Positions 33,916 through 46,364 of a DNA stretch of 64,000 bases are shown one piece after another; the first letter of the stretch is position 1; each line of letters opens with the position of its first letter. Source of the stretch: Zopfochytrium polystomum (Eukaryota; Chytridiomycota; Chytridiomycetes; Chytridiales; Chytridiaceae). The position numbers and the translations under genes were made by a program. Below the pieces are notes generated by a model, which was given only the letters and a program-made list of their open reading frames with translations, was not told the origin of the DNA and searched no databases. The stretch is from assembly GCA_025765615.1 (NCBI GenBank), contig JAIVFJ010000269.1, positions 19,184 to 83,183 of the forward strand. The letters run 5' to 3'.

Positions 33916-34854
33916 TCAGGTCTTAGGGCCGCCAGGCCGCACTAGCTTGATTGCCTCCTCGGCGAATCGACCAAATGCTTCGACCTCGTCCAAGGCGGCC
34001 TCGATCAATGGTTCCGGCTTGCCGCAGCCATCAATCTTGCGCAGCAGTGGAAGGAGAAGAGGGTCTTTGAGGAGCGTCCTGATCTTGTCAGAGCTCGCTA
34101 GTCCAGAAGCCACGTCAGAGGCGCCGTGCAAGAGTCCGGCTTCTAGCTCTTACCAAGTAGCTCAAGCTCTTTGCTTGTCAGCTTCTCGTCATCGTCAGGA
34201 AGTTCCGCATTCGGTGGTGGCTGAAGGGTAGGTGGTTGATCTGCAAGAAGAAATTGTCCAGTGTCCCACAAGTGCGTGGGCCAACAAAAAAAACACTTTA
34301 CCTCTGGAAGGACCCTCGCACGGAGCAGCTGTTCCAAGGAAAATAGAGAAGTCAGATGTGTCAGAAGGGGCTCCGGTAGAAAGTAGCAAACATTACCTCG
34401 ATGTGACTTGTAACAAGCCACCGAGCAGCTGCACGCATTGAATGTTGTAATGATCGGGGGATGCAAGAGGGAGAATGGACACGTACTAAGGGGATCGGCA
34501 GGTGGGACACTTGTACTTCGGTGGCCCGACATCGCACACAATACAACCGTACTCCTTTTTCGAAGCTGCTACCACTGGCTCGCTCGTCCCGGCAGTTTTT
34601 TCGCTGCCTTCTGTCCCGGCTGTGGCGGGGGCGGAAGGCTGCGAACGTCTGTGCGGAGAGCCGTAGGGGCCAGATCTGCCGTTGCCTCGTGCGGAGCCCC
34701 TGCCGGCACCGCCTCGAGCGCTCCAAGCGCCCCTGCCGCCGCCGCCGCCGCCGCCGCGGCCGCGGCCTCTCCCTCCACCGCGAGTCGGGGGAAGCGGAAG
34801 CCGGCTGGCTGTCGCAGTCAGAGTTGTCGCCGGAGTTTCGCTGACGTCGTCCAT
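33916..34854 (-). CDS. HIT zinc finger protein (ZNHIT3 / Hit1-like)
   Basis: Probable assembly factor for box C/D snoRNPs, as known for yeast Hit1 and human ZNHIT3. Five exons: 34854-34487, 34428-34397, 34328-34302, 34240-34154 and 34097-33916; 231 residues. Exons 2 and 3 are 32 and 27 bases. The HIT finger is spread over exons 1-3: CIVCDVGPPKYKCPTCRSPY, then CSVACYKSH and finally a cysteine in PCEGPSR. The C-terminus, IRTLLKDPLLLPLLRKID with FGRFAEEAIKLV, matches the ZNHIT3 C-terminal helices. An unusual N-terminal extension of about 100 residues is Arg/Gly-rich (RGRGRGG type), suggesting RNA contact. Confidence 0.88.
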
Positions 34855-36306
34855 GTCAGTCCGGTCCACTTTTGCGTTGCTCTTTCTCTTTTCTTTTTTT
34901 TTTTTTTTCTTTTCTTTTTTTCCTTTTCTTGAGGCTCTTGGGTGGCACCAACCCAACGCACGTGGCACACCCTCTCCCAAGTTGCATTGTCTGATTCTGA
35001 GCGCGAAGTCGTTCGCAACGACGGAAGCGCTCTTTCACGTTGCACTTCCAGGCGGCGCGGACCCGACCATGGCGAGTGTCGCGGCCGCCGGAATCGAGGC
35101 TGATCGCACAAGGCACGCACCGCCTCCAAAGTGGCAGCGGGCGAGGAGCTCCATCGCAACCCGCAATCGATACCGATCACTCCAGAAAACGAAGACATCT
35201 GGTTCCTCCACTCGCTGTTGTTCCAGTTAGACCCAGCCGAGAGCGGGCGTGCCAGCCCCTTTTCGGACGACCAGCCACGAGACGCGGCAAGACGTCGGGC
35301 GATTCCAGTTTACTGCTTCTGAAGATCGAACGCGAGACGAGCCGACAGACCTTGTTCCACAAGGTTTGCTGATTCAAGTGGAGTCCTTGCTGAGTTACTT
35401 CGCTTTGGTGGGGAGGGCTGGGACGGAAACAGAAAGCAAGAGAAAGAACCACCCGAGCATCCCTGTCAGACACGCGAGCGGCCAGCACGACCTTCCACCA
35501 CCGCAACCGGAAGCTGTCGGCCGGCATTTTCATCATGGTCTTGCGACGTCGCTCTTCTTCCGTCATAATTCATCACTCCCTCACAGCCTACCACGTCCAA
35601 CTCACGCCGGGCGTGGTCGAATCCCAGAACACTTCTGCGGGCGCCAGCCAACCACTCACGAGGCTTGTCACGACGCCGACTCATCAGTCGTTCCGCTTCC
35701 ACGTGACTCGAAACTACCACGGTGTTTGGGTTCGCAACAGCCATCACGGTATAGGAGCTGCTCTGGGTGGAGTTCACTGACGCTCAAGATTCCATTTTCG
35801 CTAACTGGCGTTTATCCACACGTTACCGCAATGCTGGAGGCCCTTTGAGCGCTTTGCTCTTTCATTGCATGCGGACGATTGCAGAGTCCTTTGGGGAAAA
35901 GCCTACCGCAGTGCGGCTCACGGTGAATATTTCCGCCCTGTTCCTGCAGACCAGCCGTTTGAAGTTGCCGTCACCACACTAACGGCGACTCGATCCGTAC
36001 TCCTTCTCTCGGCAACGATATCTCTGTCGAATTCCGAGCGCCAAGTCCCCTTCGTATCAGCAGAGGGGCTTTGTCACATTGTCGCCGCAGCAACGTAAAG
36101 ATGTCTACCTATTTCAAACTCAGCATCAGCTTCTTTTGGCTGAGGGAGCAAGAATGGGACGGGCGAGAAAACTGGCTGTTGATAAGGTCGAAATCGCGCT
36201 ATCAGAGCACTGGCGCTGGAATGGTGATCTCTGGTGTTGAAGCCTTCGCCAAAGCTTTGATTCGGTTAAAGAGGGACTTTTCGTTTTCGACACCTGGTGA
36301 AGCGTA
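34855..36306 (+). other. Coding-like remnants, gene not resolved
   Basis: An ATG at 35070 and several plus-strand segments look protein-like but sit in different frames: NEDIWFLHSLLFQLDP (near 35190), QVESLLSYFALVGRAG (near 35375), HADDCRVLWGKAYRSAAHGE (near 35868) and VYLFQTQHQLLLAEGARMGR (near 36102). I could not join them with credible splice sites and recognise no family. Either a multi-exon gene that I fail to assemble or a decayed gene. A T-rich tract (34890-34935) lies at the left, in the promoter side of the HIT gene. Confidence 0.25.
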
Positions 36307-37100
36307 AGCCCATCAATCATAGTCATCTGCGCGAATTTCTTCTTTTCCTTCCCACTCGGGCTTTGCGTGCCCTATGTCTGATATCGAGGGTTGGGCATTA
36401 TAAGGAAATATATTATTATCACTGCCTTTCACTACGTCATATTAAAATGCAGCTGCAATACCAATAGAGGCAGTGGTTGGCCGCACTTTTCGTTTCCCAA
36501 CGTGGGAATCAACTACAGTTGGCTCCTTGAGCCAGATGTGATTGGCGGGAGGTTCCGGCGCACCATGCCGCTGGAGTTCCGTCACGCGAAGCTTCAGCCA
36601 ACGTGGCTTTGGCTCCCTCCCCTCTTAAGCTCTCTCGTTCGTCTCCTCAAAGCCCTACATTCACCCTGCGGAGTTCTCATTCACCAACAGCTTCTTACAC
36701 TCGACCTGGGCGGTTCACTGCCCTTCTCTTCAGTTCAGTGGACTTGAAAGTAATTTCAAGTCCGATCGATATGACATCGTTGAAGAATCGATGTTGGTGG
36801 GAAAAAGCCCAAAAATGGTTGGTTTCCAGCTTAGTCAAAACTCACACACCAAAATTTGCTCCTCTTTCCTATTTTGGGCATGCCTTCTTGGCGATCGACA
36901 GTCGGACCGAAGCAAAAAGTGGACAAACTGGACAAAACGAATAGAAAAAGAAGCAAAAAGACTGTGGCGTGTGACCGACGGAAAAAGGCGCCTTCGATTA
37001 AATAGCCGAAAGAAGAATAATTGAGGAAAACAAAAAAAAAAAAAAAAAAAGAGACATAGACACAACTAGAGACGAAGGGCAACCGACATCGACGAGAACA
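36307..37100. other. Intergenic; esterase upstream region
   Basis: AT-rich, with an A18 run at 37033-37050 close to the esterase start. No gene recognised; the open frames present are short and unremarkable. Confidence 0.5.
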
Positions 37101-39157
37101 ATGCACCCAACCACCGCTGCCGTCGCCGCCTTCCTGGCCGTCTTGGCCGCAGCCGCCGCCAACGTTGCATCGGGCTCGCCCTTAAAGGGGTAAGTGTGCC
37201 GTGGAAGAAGGAAAGGGGAATGGCTGTAGTCGACTCACCGCGGACTTACATCGACAATAGTTGCGACTCGCAGAAGACCTACAATGCAAGTCCTGTCGAT
37301 GTGGACCTTCCGGTTCCGGTCGTCCCGCAGTACAGCATGTCCTCTTCGGAGATGGACTACGCTTCCTCACACCAAGTCACCGATCCGACCAGAAACTACG
37401 GGGATGACGGCTCCGGTCCCGCCGATGCCAATAAAGTGGAACTTCCATACGTAGGTTTCCTGAACTGATCGCATTCCGTTACCGCTAGTCTGACTTTATT
37501 TGGCCACCAACAACCGTAGGGATCATTTACAGGATTCACCTTCTCGCCTTACAACGACACTACGAAAGTCCGTGTGCATCTGGGAATACCCTACGCCAAG
37601 GCGCCCGTCGGAGATCTCCGCTTCCTCGCACCACTGCCGATCACTGAAGATCTTGGAGACCGGACCGCAACATCGTTTGGCCCTACCTGCATTCAGAACG
37701 TCACCTCGACGTACCCATTTCCTCAATCTGAAGGTAATGGCCCGGATCTCTTCTCGCGTGTGCTGCCGGGTTGAAGCTGAATGAATAAGACAGATTGTCT
37801 TTTTGTCAATGTCTACGCTCCGGCCAACATCCCGTATGGGACGAAGCTTCCCGTAATGGTCTGGGTCTACGGTGGAAACTTCGACTCAGGCAGTTCGAGT
37901 CTCGGACAGTTCAACGGGTCGACCATGGTCCATCGATCTATTGAGCTTGGTCAAGAGGTTATTGTTGTTTCCTTCAACTATCGTACAGGTGTCATGGGTT
38001 TCCTCGCTTCGCCTGAAATACAAAGCGCTGGCGGGTCGAATGCAGGACTTAAAGATCAGATTGCTGCTTTCCAGTGGGTGCGCCAAAACATTGGGGCCTT
38101 TGGGGGCGACGCAAACAAAGTAACTGCGTTCGGCGAGTCGGCTGGCAGCTGCTCCATTGCGAACCACCTGACAGCAACTCTTCCCGCGAGTAGCTCCGCC
38201 CCACTCTTTGATGCGGCCATCTTGGAGTCATCCGGTGTTCACTTTGGGTACACTTACAATTGGACGACCATCTACGGAACCATTACGGCTGGTCTGTTCT
38301 CGGTCACTGGTTGCAAGGACATTGCATGCCTCCGAGGCTTGTCGGCTGATGCTCTCCGGGCTGCGCAAAATGTGATGGAAGCGAACGGCGCCACCTTCCG
38401 CCCTTACGTCGACGGCGACTACATCCCAACCAACCCGCAGAAGCGGCTCCTGTCTGGTGACTTCATGCAAGTGCCCGTCCTCGTCGGCACCAACACCGAT
38501 GAAGGCACATTCTTTACCAGCACCACCACCCCTGACCAATATTCGGCTCTCCTCGACAAGGCATTCCCAGGGCTCCCCAGCTCGCTCGCCGCCACCATCT
38601 ACTCACTCTACCCTCTCAACAACTACACCTCGACAATATTTGGCGCCACCGCTGCCCCGTTCCTTGCCTCTGCGGACCTGATCGGCGACTGGGCGCTTCA
38701 CTGCCCGTCGCAGCGCGTTGCGGACGCCTATTCGCTCCTGTCCACGGCCGTCGACCCCGCCGACGGCAAGCCGCTCGTCTTCCGTTACCACTTCAACCAC
38801 GTCCCGACCTACCTCCCGTCCAGCCTGCGCATCTTTGGTGTCGCCCACTCGTTCGAGATTCCGTACGTCTTTGCCGCGCCCGAGACTCAGGCGTCCGCGG
38901 GCGAGGACGCGCTCGCGAGGGAGATGGTGAGCATGTGGACCTTCTTTGGACAGTCAGCGGGGCGAGGCGGATTGAACGGATGGAAGGGACAGACGGTGGA
39001 ATGGCCAAAGTACGAGGCGGTGGCGGCGCTCGGTGCGGGTGGTGGGATGAGGATGAGGATCGATGGTGCGGGTAGCTATGCGGTGGAGGTTGACAATGTT
39101 CGGACGGCAAAGTGCAACGTCTGGAACGCACTCACAGCCGCAATTTCAACGCCTTGA
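37101..39157 (+). CDS. Secreted carboxylesterase, type B
   Basis: Serine hydrolase of the cholinesterase/lipase fold. Exons 37101-37189, 37261-37450, 37520-37733 and 37794-39157; 618 residues. The signal peptide ends near residue 26. A polar 60-residue lead segment, unusual for the family, precedes the GSFTGF start of the fold. Motifs in order: GIPYAKAPVGDLRF, EDCLFVNVYAP, the oxyanion YGGNFDSGS, nucleophile GESAG, the acid glutamate in NTDEGTFF and the histidine in GVAHSFEIPYVF. The triad is complete. The substrate is unknown. A broken tandem copy follows at 39294-41228 with the same exon pattern. Confidence 0.93.
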
Positions 39158-39293
39158 ACACTTTGTGTTGGAGATGCCAACTACAGAGAGTTTTGAGATT
39201 TCTTGTTTTTCAGCGAGTAAGAACGAACATATAATACGAAGTAGCAATTTTTTTGAGGTTCGATCAGTCCCTACATCTCAGGTCGGTGTGTGG

Positions 39294-41228
39294 AAAATGT
39301 CAGGAACTTCGCTTCGATCTCCCGATCTTCGGTCAGTCATCTCTCTCCCTCTGCAGGCCCCAGCCCCCAACCCGATATCTTGTTCCACTGCCGTTATGTG
39401 TTCTTCCAAGAGCAGCCGCATGGGACAACTTCTGAGTGCGCTTCTTCCGACTCGCTTCGCAGACGGCTGCAGCCGTTCGAAGCCTGGTCCAGTTTCCGAA
39501 GCCTCTCCCACCTTCCGAGCAGATTTTCCTCAAGAAGCTGCGGCAACTTCGATTGTTAATAACACTGTGCAGCTGAGCTACGTGAGTTACTGCACCCCGA
39601 TACGGTTGGCTGCAAAGTAAGCAGGTTTCTCATCCATCGTCAGGGCAAGTTTACTGGGATTACGCGTTCACTGTATAATGACAGCATCAATGTTCGAATG
39701 CACTTGGGTATTCCGTATGCTCAAGCACCCGTTCAGTCGCTACGATTCCTTGCCCCCAAACGAATAACTTCGAACCTTGGGGAAAGAAATGCCACAGCTT
39801 TCGGAGCCACGTGCATCCAAAGCATCAATTCAATATACCCGTTCGCCCAATCGGAAGGTATACACTGACTCAGCTCGTTTAAAATCAGTCCTCACGCATT
39901 TTCGCAGACTGCTTATTCATCAACGTGTTCGCTCCCGCCGATATACACCAAGGTATTAGGCTGCCTGTCATGGTTTGGGTTTACGGTGGAAACTTCGATT
40001 CTGGCAGCTCTTCCTTCAGCACGTACGACGGCTTGACCATGGTTGGCCGCTCAATCGAGCTCGGGCAAGAAGTCATCGTTGTTTCTTTCAACTACCGCCT
40101 CGGAGTATTTGGTTTCCTTGCATCACCTGAGATTCAAGAAGCGGGCGGTTCGAATGCCGGTTAGAAAGATCAGGCTGCTGCCTTCGAATGGATCCGCGAA
40201 AATATAGAGGCATTTGGCGGAGACGCGACGCGTGTTACTGCGTTCGGCGAGTCGGCTGGCAGTTGCTCTATTGCAAAGCACTTGGCCTCCAAACATGCCA
40301 TTGAGTCGGGTGTTGGACTGCTCTTTGACGCCGCAATTCTCCAATCTGGAGGGGTCCACTTAGGTTCGGTGTTGAATTGGACGACCGTCTATGAGACTAC
40401 CTTCCGTGCTTTGTCAAGAGCCACTCAGTGTGGAAATCTTGCGTGCTTACGCGGTCTCTCAGCCAATGCTCTCCGCGCTGCCCAAGTCGCTGTGCGCACC
40501 GTGTACCGCCCTTATGTCGATGAAGACTACATTCCAACTAACCCGCAGAATCGACTCGCGTCGGGTGACTTCATGCATATCCCTATTCTGGCCGGAACTA
40601 ATACCAACAAAGGGACGTTATTTACTGGAATTTCGAAAGCCGAGGAGTACTCTATGTGGGTATCAGCCATGTTTCCAATGGCAGCGACAACTCTTCTCGA
40701 CCCGGTACATGGACTGTACCCCCTATCCAAGTACAACTCGACAGTTTTCGGTACCGACGCGGCGCCTTTTCTCGCCGCGGCCGACCTGATTGGCGACTGG
40801 ATGTTTCAATGTCCCACGCAGGCCTTGTTGGACGCTTATGCGTTGTTTTCGAGTGCCCATGATCCAGCCGATGGGAAACCTCTCGTCTTTCGTTACCACT
40901 TCAACTATCTTCGAACCGACGTTCCTTCATCCGATCGAATCCTTGGGGTCGCCCATGCATCCGAGATTCCTTTTGCATTTGGTGCTGCAAAGTCGCGAAT
41001 GTCCTCGTCCGATGAGGCACTCGCGCGCGCGAGATGGTCAGCATTTGGACTTTTTTTGGTCAGTCTGCGGGGCGGAGGGGCCTGAACGGGTGGAAAGGTC
41101 AGTCGGCTGACTGGCCAAAATTCGAGGCTGGAAGTAAAAAGCAGCTCCGAATTGATGGCGCTGGGAGCTACGCGGTCGAGGTGGATGATGGGGGGCGCGA
41201 AAAGTGCACGGCGGTTCAGTCGACATGA
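39294..41228 (+). pseudogene. Broken tandem copy of the type B carboxylesterase
   Basis: Same exon layout as the upstream gene: an exon ending AGCTAC|GTGAG at 39581, an exon of exactly the same 214 bases (39644-39857), and a last exon from 39908. The GESAG nucleophile motif and GVAH histidine remain. Lesions: a TAG at 40162-40164 where the intact copy has a leucine codon, and a two-base expansion of a CG run near 41024-41033 that shifts the frame for the last 60 codons. In addition, the acid motif DEG is changed to NKG (lysine codon 40609-40611), so even a repaired frame would lack the catalytic acid. The downstream frame continues to TGA at 41226-41228. Confidence 0.88.
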
Positions 41229-41574
41229 TTTTCGGCTGTCCAAAACAACTGGTCGTTGTTCTCATGTGCATTCTAAATAAACGTTTTATTGGAAAGACGA
41301 GCCACAGGACGTCACAGGACGTCACCCACACACCCACAAAGACTGTCAGCTCTGCTCATTGACGTGGACCAAGCAACGAGCCAATCGCCCCATCGTTGAG
41401 CAGCACGCGCCTAGATCGAGCTTTTAGTTGGGTGGGTGCACGTCTCGCGCTGACCCTGGTCTCATCGCAACTCTATTTCCAACCTCACCTCGTTATTTAC
41501 TTTTGTCGCCCGTCCCTCATTCGCTGTTCCATCGATCCACCTCTTTTTGCAGAGTTCCATCCCCTCGCAGCCGA
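41229..41574. other. Intergenic; promoter side of PRELI/UPS gene
   Basis: Contains a direct repeat, ACGTCACAGGACGTCAC, near 41308. The leader before the next ATG is pyrimidine-rich. No gene recognised. Confidence 0.45.
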
Positions 41575-42241
41575 ATGGTCCACTTCTGGTCGCACTCAAC
41601 GACGTATGACTATCCTTGGTCCACCGTCACCCAGGCGATATGGCAAAAGTACCCGAATCCGTTCGCCGCCCATGTTCTATCCAGCGATGTCATCGACAGA
41701 TACGTTGATGAAAACGGCGTGCTTCACTCAACGAGGCTTTTCACCAAGGAAGGCAAGCTTCCCAAGTGGGGAAAGGCGGTAGGTTGTCACCTTCGGATCC
41801 TGATTCGATCGTCTGATGACCCTTCATGCTACAACTATGTGTTGTTCAAATCAGCTCATCGATTTACCCGTCGCCTATATCGTCGAGTTTTCCACACTCG
41901 ATCCAAAGACTCGCACCTTCACTACAATCAACAGAAACCTTTCCCACGCAAAGCTCATGCTCGTCGAGGAACGGCAGGTTGTCCGATGTTCATCCACGCA
42001 CCACACATCGACGATCTTGTCAACGGAGGCGTCCATCGTGTCGAATACATCGTTTGTCAGCATAAGAAGTCGGATTGAGGGGTTTGGACTGAAGCGGCTG
42101 AAGGAAAATACGCTGAGGGTGAGCACATCCTGACCAAAGCGCTTGCACTAATTGAATGCTGTGGTTTCTCGTCTTTTTAAGAGCTCCAAGGGCCTCTTGC
42201 ATGTTCTTGAACGGTTGTCGGCCGGCCTTCGGCATGAGTGA
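41575..42241 (+). CDS. PRELI/UPS family lipid transfer protein
   Basis: Mitochondrial intermembrane-space proteins of this family (yeast Ups1/Ups2) carry phosphatidic acid or phosphatidylserine between membranes, with Mdm35. Exons 41575-41778, 41855-42118 and 42182-42241; 175 residues, the usual length. Motifs: HSTTYDYPWSTVTQAIWQKY, PNPFAAHVLSSDVIDR, RLFTKEGKLPKWGK, STLDPKTRTFTTINRNLSHA and VEERQVVR. Which UPS paralogue it is cannot be decided by eye. Ethanolamine kinase in the same window belongs to the same lipid pathway but is not clustered with it. Confidence 0.93.
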
Positions 42242-42464
42242 CATATGGCACAACTCAAATCCAAGTTTTTGACCCACCGCGACAACTCTACACTCACTGT
42301 ACAAACCTTCACTCTCTAATTCATCAGGGACCTTTCCCAGAAGACGCGTGAGACTTTCTTGCACAAGAATACGTTTCTTTGACAAATAAAGCTGAATATT
42401 TTGCAACCTTCGCAGAAGAGTATTGACAGTCAAAAGTTATAATTAAGTTGAAAGCCGAGGAACG

Positions 42465-43698
42465 TCATCCATGAGGGTCGTTCGCCCCAAACCGACGGAC
42501 TTGGAGGGCAAATCCGCGCTCGAGCGGTCCAAGGCGCCGGTCGCCACGGTCCGCAAATCTACGGCTCCAGCTGATAACTGTGCTGACACCGTCCCTTTCG
42601 TTCACCGACTCTTCTGTGTTACCGCTAGTCGGCAAGGGAAGAGGTGCGAAGTAATTTTCGGATTCGCTGCTGGACCAACGGCTGGAAGAATCCATCAGTT
42701 CAACATCAGAGCGGATATCGATATCTTGAACTCCAGCTCGACGAAGGAAATACGCGTCTGGAGGAATCACTCCCCGATTATTCTTGTAGTATCCTGCAAC
42801 CGTCTCCTCAACCAGAAAACCACTTTTTACGTAGAAGCGAAGCGCTTGCACGTTGCTGGTTTGCACATGAAGGCAAACATCCCGCGTCGGCCCGACCGAG
42901 TCAAGGAGGTGGCGAAGAAGGCGTGTTCCTGTGAAATTTTACGGGTGTAGGTGAGTGTTCATGTTCCTAAACAAAAAAAGGAAGCAGCATGTTGTTACCA
43001 ATTTGGAGACGTCGATACGGCGCAAGCACTCCGAGGGTCATCACATAAACCCTCTCTCGGTTGCGCGCTCCGACTGAGGCTATCCTCCGTTCAGCACCGT
43101 CAACAGCGGGACCGTCAGCCTCGGCCCTCTCTCCAGTTTGTTCCCGCCGGCAGCAAATTGCCCCGACGCACTCGTCTCCGACAAACGCGAGCGCGCAAAG
43201 ATTCCTTTCTTGTATAACTACCTTGTAGAATCCGTCGTTGTACTGGATTGGGAATACTACGCTGTTCAGAAGACGTAATTGTCGAAGCAGGTTTCCGGCA
43301 GGATCCAGTGGCACAATTGCCACAGGAAGATGGGTTAGGTCCCTCAAATGAGAGGACCTAGAGGCAGGTCGCTTTTCGATCGACGGTACGGATGTGCTTG
43401 TCGGCGTTGTTGGATGTTCAACTGGCCTGATGCTTTCTTCAAGGCGGAAAGGAGATCGCGGATCTGATCGTGGCTTGGGAAGTGGTCGGTGGTAGGGGTC
43501 GAGTAGAAAAGTTGCGGAAATTGGTACTGCGCGAGATGGTGGTGGGGAAGTCGATGGCCGAGTGGCTGAGGACATCGTCGCATCCGTCGATGACAGTGGT
43601 GAGCAAGGGGTCGCGGAGGGAAACTGCTGTGGCGCGTCTGGCGAAGGTACATGCTCAGTAACTCGAGCTGAGCCCCCATTGACGCTGAGCCGCAGCAT
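42465..43698 (-). CDS. NAA50-like N-terminal acetyltransferase with extensions
   Basis: GNAT enzyme acetylating protein N-termini (NatE, often bound to NatA). Exons 43698-42999 and 42928-42465; 387 residues against about 170 in the human enzyme. The core spans residues 130-290: LRLLNSVVFPIQYNDGFYK, ALAFVGDECVGAICC, YVMTLGVLAPYRRLQIG (acetyl-CoA loop, cut by the intron at the final glycine), CLHVQTSNVQALRFYVKSGF and GYYKNNRG. The N-terminal 120 residues are Ser/Pro-rich and the C-terminal 90 are polar; both look disordered. An alternative start lies at 43575. The next gene on this strand ends only 53 bases upstream of the start. Confidence 0.88.
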
Positions 43699-43751
43699 GT
43701 GGGACAACAACGTTCGTTCCGTTTGTACGTTCTGACAAGTGCTGCTCTATC

Positions 43752-46099
43752 TCATTTTTTGATTGTTGTTGCAACCTCAAACTCTTTCCGCAACCAAACA
43801 AACAAAATATCCGCACGCTTTGTGTGCAAAGGGAACAGCGACTTCGGCTTCGTTCCATTCGGCCCACTCTCCGCCTTCTTCGCCTTTATCAATTCGGTGC
43901 GTCCCGCAAAGACGCCCAAGCTTGCACCGACAAGGCGGAGAACTTCGATATAATCAGCCTGACTCATGCTCCGGGGTGGAAGAAAGACGGGGTAACCTTC
44001 CGCTAGGAGGTGCATCTTTGCCATTCGGTCGTGCCACCTTGCCAAAGTCTCCCAGTCACCCAGCATAAGGTAGTTTAGTCCGATCGCATACCACGCCTCA
44101 ACGAGAAGCGGATGGTATGTACATTCGGATCCGGGCGGGTACAACGCGTCCACAGCTGCAGGAGTGGAGAGATCGACATGGTGCCAAGGCTTTCCCAAAA
44201 AGAACGGCGGCGGGAGTGAGTGCGGCGGACTCCCAGTCTTTGCAGAGACAGCGTCCGCAGCAGCGAGGGCGTCCAGGTAGTAATCCTCGCTTTCGTCTTC
44301 CAGCAAAGATCCGGCTGGAATAGACGCCACAAAGGCGGAAAGTGAGTCACCGCGGGTTGGAGGTGGGGCGTGGTACCACCCGCTTCCAGTACCGCTTTCC
44401 GTTGGCGAAGCAACTTTAGGTGCGTGGATTGATGCCAGTACTTGAAGACTCGCGAAGTCATGAGTTTCGGAACTCCTTTTTTTCTCATCACCGACAGAGG
44501 GAGAGGTATGTTGGAACTGTTCCGTTCCAGACGCATAATGCGACAAAAAGAAGGCGTAATCTCGAGTTGAGCGACGGAGGAGGCCGTTGATTTGCTCGCG
44601 ATAAGGTTCCAGCGCTGCAACGTGATCTTCTAATGGCGCCGTCATAATTCGAGTACGGCGATAAGAGGACCCGGGACACTGTGTCACTGCCTCGCGTATT
44701 TCAGGAGTTTCGGCAAACGTCTGTTTGCAAGGTATCCCGATTCCTCCGCGATCTCGAATGTTGAATTCTTGAATCGCTTTATCGATAATCGAAACCGCGT
44801 ACTGATGCAGACATGCGCCACGTAGGAAAAACAGTTGTCGCTCGTCCAGATCAACGCCTTCTCCAACTTCATTTCCATCATCACCATTAACGACGTGGTG
44901 CTTTGCTGGAAGCACCAAGGCGCTTTGCGGTCTACGGCGTCTCTTCGCCATCGTAATCGCCGCCTTAAAGTCTTTCAAAGCCAGCGGGTAGTTTTCTTGA
45001 AAGCAGTGCACCATGGCTCGAGTCCGGTAGTACGCTGCTGTTGTCGGAAAAGCGTCAACGAGACGATCGAGAACGTCCGTAGTCGTATAGCAAGCAAGCA
45101 TCCTAGAAGGAATTTTCTCATGGAAAAAGTGGACGTATTGAGCATCGTAGTTATTGGGAAACTTCCTCAAGACCTGTGGAATTTGTACGATTACTTTCCG
45201 GTTTCCGTGTCGTTTGTGAAATAAATTCCTCTCACCTTCGCAGCGACATCATCCAATGATGAAGCTGACTGCATTACCAGGACTGATGTGGCAATTTCGT
45301 CTATTCTATAGGCGTGCGCCAATTTCGAAATGGCCATCTCCCGCAATCGATGCTGTCTCGCCTGCGACAGCAAGGCACCAGGCTTCGCACTTCCCCGGCC
45401 TCTCCGAGGACCAGGGCCAGCACCCGCAGACCCACTTCCAGAAGCGCGAGTTCCTCCAGTTCCACCGTCAGCGGCTCGCAAGATGAGGTCGCCAGCATCC
45501 TCGACCAGACGACGAACGGCAACTAGGCTTTTAAACACCACGGGATCTATTGGTGGTGGAAGGGGTTGGGAGGAGAGCGCAGACGACCCGGCCGCATTCA
45601 CTACGGTTCCGCTAATGCTTGTGGCAGAGCCCAGCTCCATCGCGCCTGAAACCGCTGTCGAGAAGTTCGCATTACGTGGGGAGATGGGCGCCGGCGGTTG
45701 CCCAGTCGCGTTGGTTGGTCTACGAGTCGAAGTGGTCAGCCTTGCCATCGGACCCACAGGCGACGACGACGAAGAAAGCGGAACCGATGCGGCTTGATTA
45801 ATGACCAATAGCGAGTTGAAGAGTTCAAGTGGCAAAGAGAGCCAAGGCCCGTGATAGCTGGCAATGTACGGAAAGTGTTTGTTTCGGCCGATAAGGATCG
45901 ACCCCTCTGTGACGGTAGGCGGAACATCCCCGTTCGAATTCAGTTTGCGTGCTGGCGATGCAGATGCGATGGGCGATGGCGTCCCGGAGCGCGTTGAACT
46001 GGGCGATGCAGGTGTTGTCGCCGTCGAGGGAACTGCGATCGGCGATGGGTGACGGTGAATCGCACCAGCCGATTGAGACGTTCGGACCTTCTGCGTCAT
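43752..46099 (-). CDS. Large protein of unknown function, 761 aa
   Basis: Exons 46099-45236 and 45173-43752 join in frame. The N-terminal half is Ser/Pro/Ala-rich with a conserved-looking core (ILIGRNKHFPYIASYHGPWL) and a basic helix. The second half is helical and TPR-like in spacing: ACYTTTDVLDRLVDAFPTTA, YYRTRAMVHCFQENYPLALK, RQLFFLRGACLHQYAVSIID, and LVEAWYAIGLNYLMLGDWET near the end. It resembles an uncharacterised fungal family in style, but I cannot name it. The start at 46099 precedes low-complexity sequence and is likely. Confidence 0.7.
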
Positions 46100-46364
46100 C
46101 TCCTTCCTCCTTTCTTTCTTTCTTTTTCCCGTTTTGACGGAGTCAAAAAAGGCGCGCGGAACTTTAAGTCAGCTGCATCCCTGCAGGAATGTGTATGAAT
46201 TTGGGAGTAGCACGGCAGCACAGTCTTCAAAAGAAGCGCAAAACAACCCATGTATGAGCCGTCTCGTTCCAACACGGCCTGCGAAAAACAGCACGCCTCG
46301 TAGTGACAAACGTGAAACCACACATCTTTGGTACTGGGCTGAACTTTATCCCCGCTGTTGAAGA

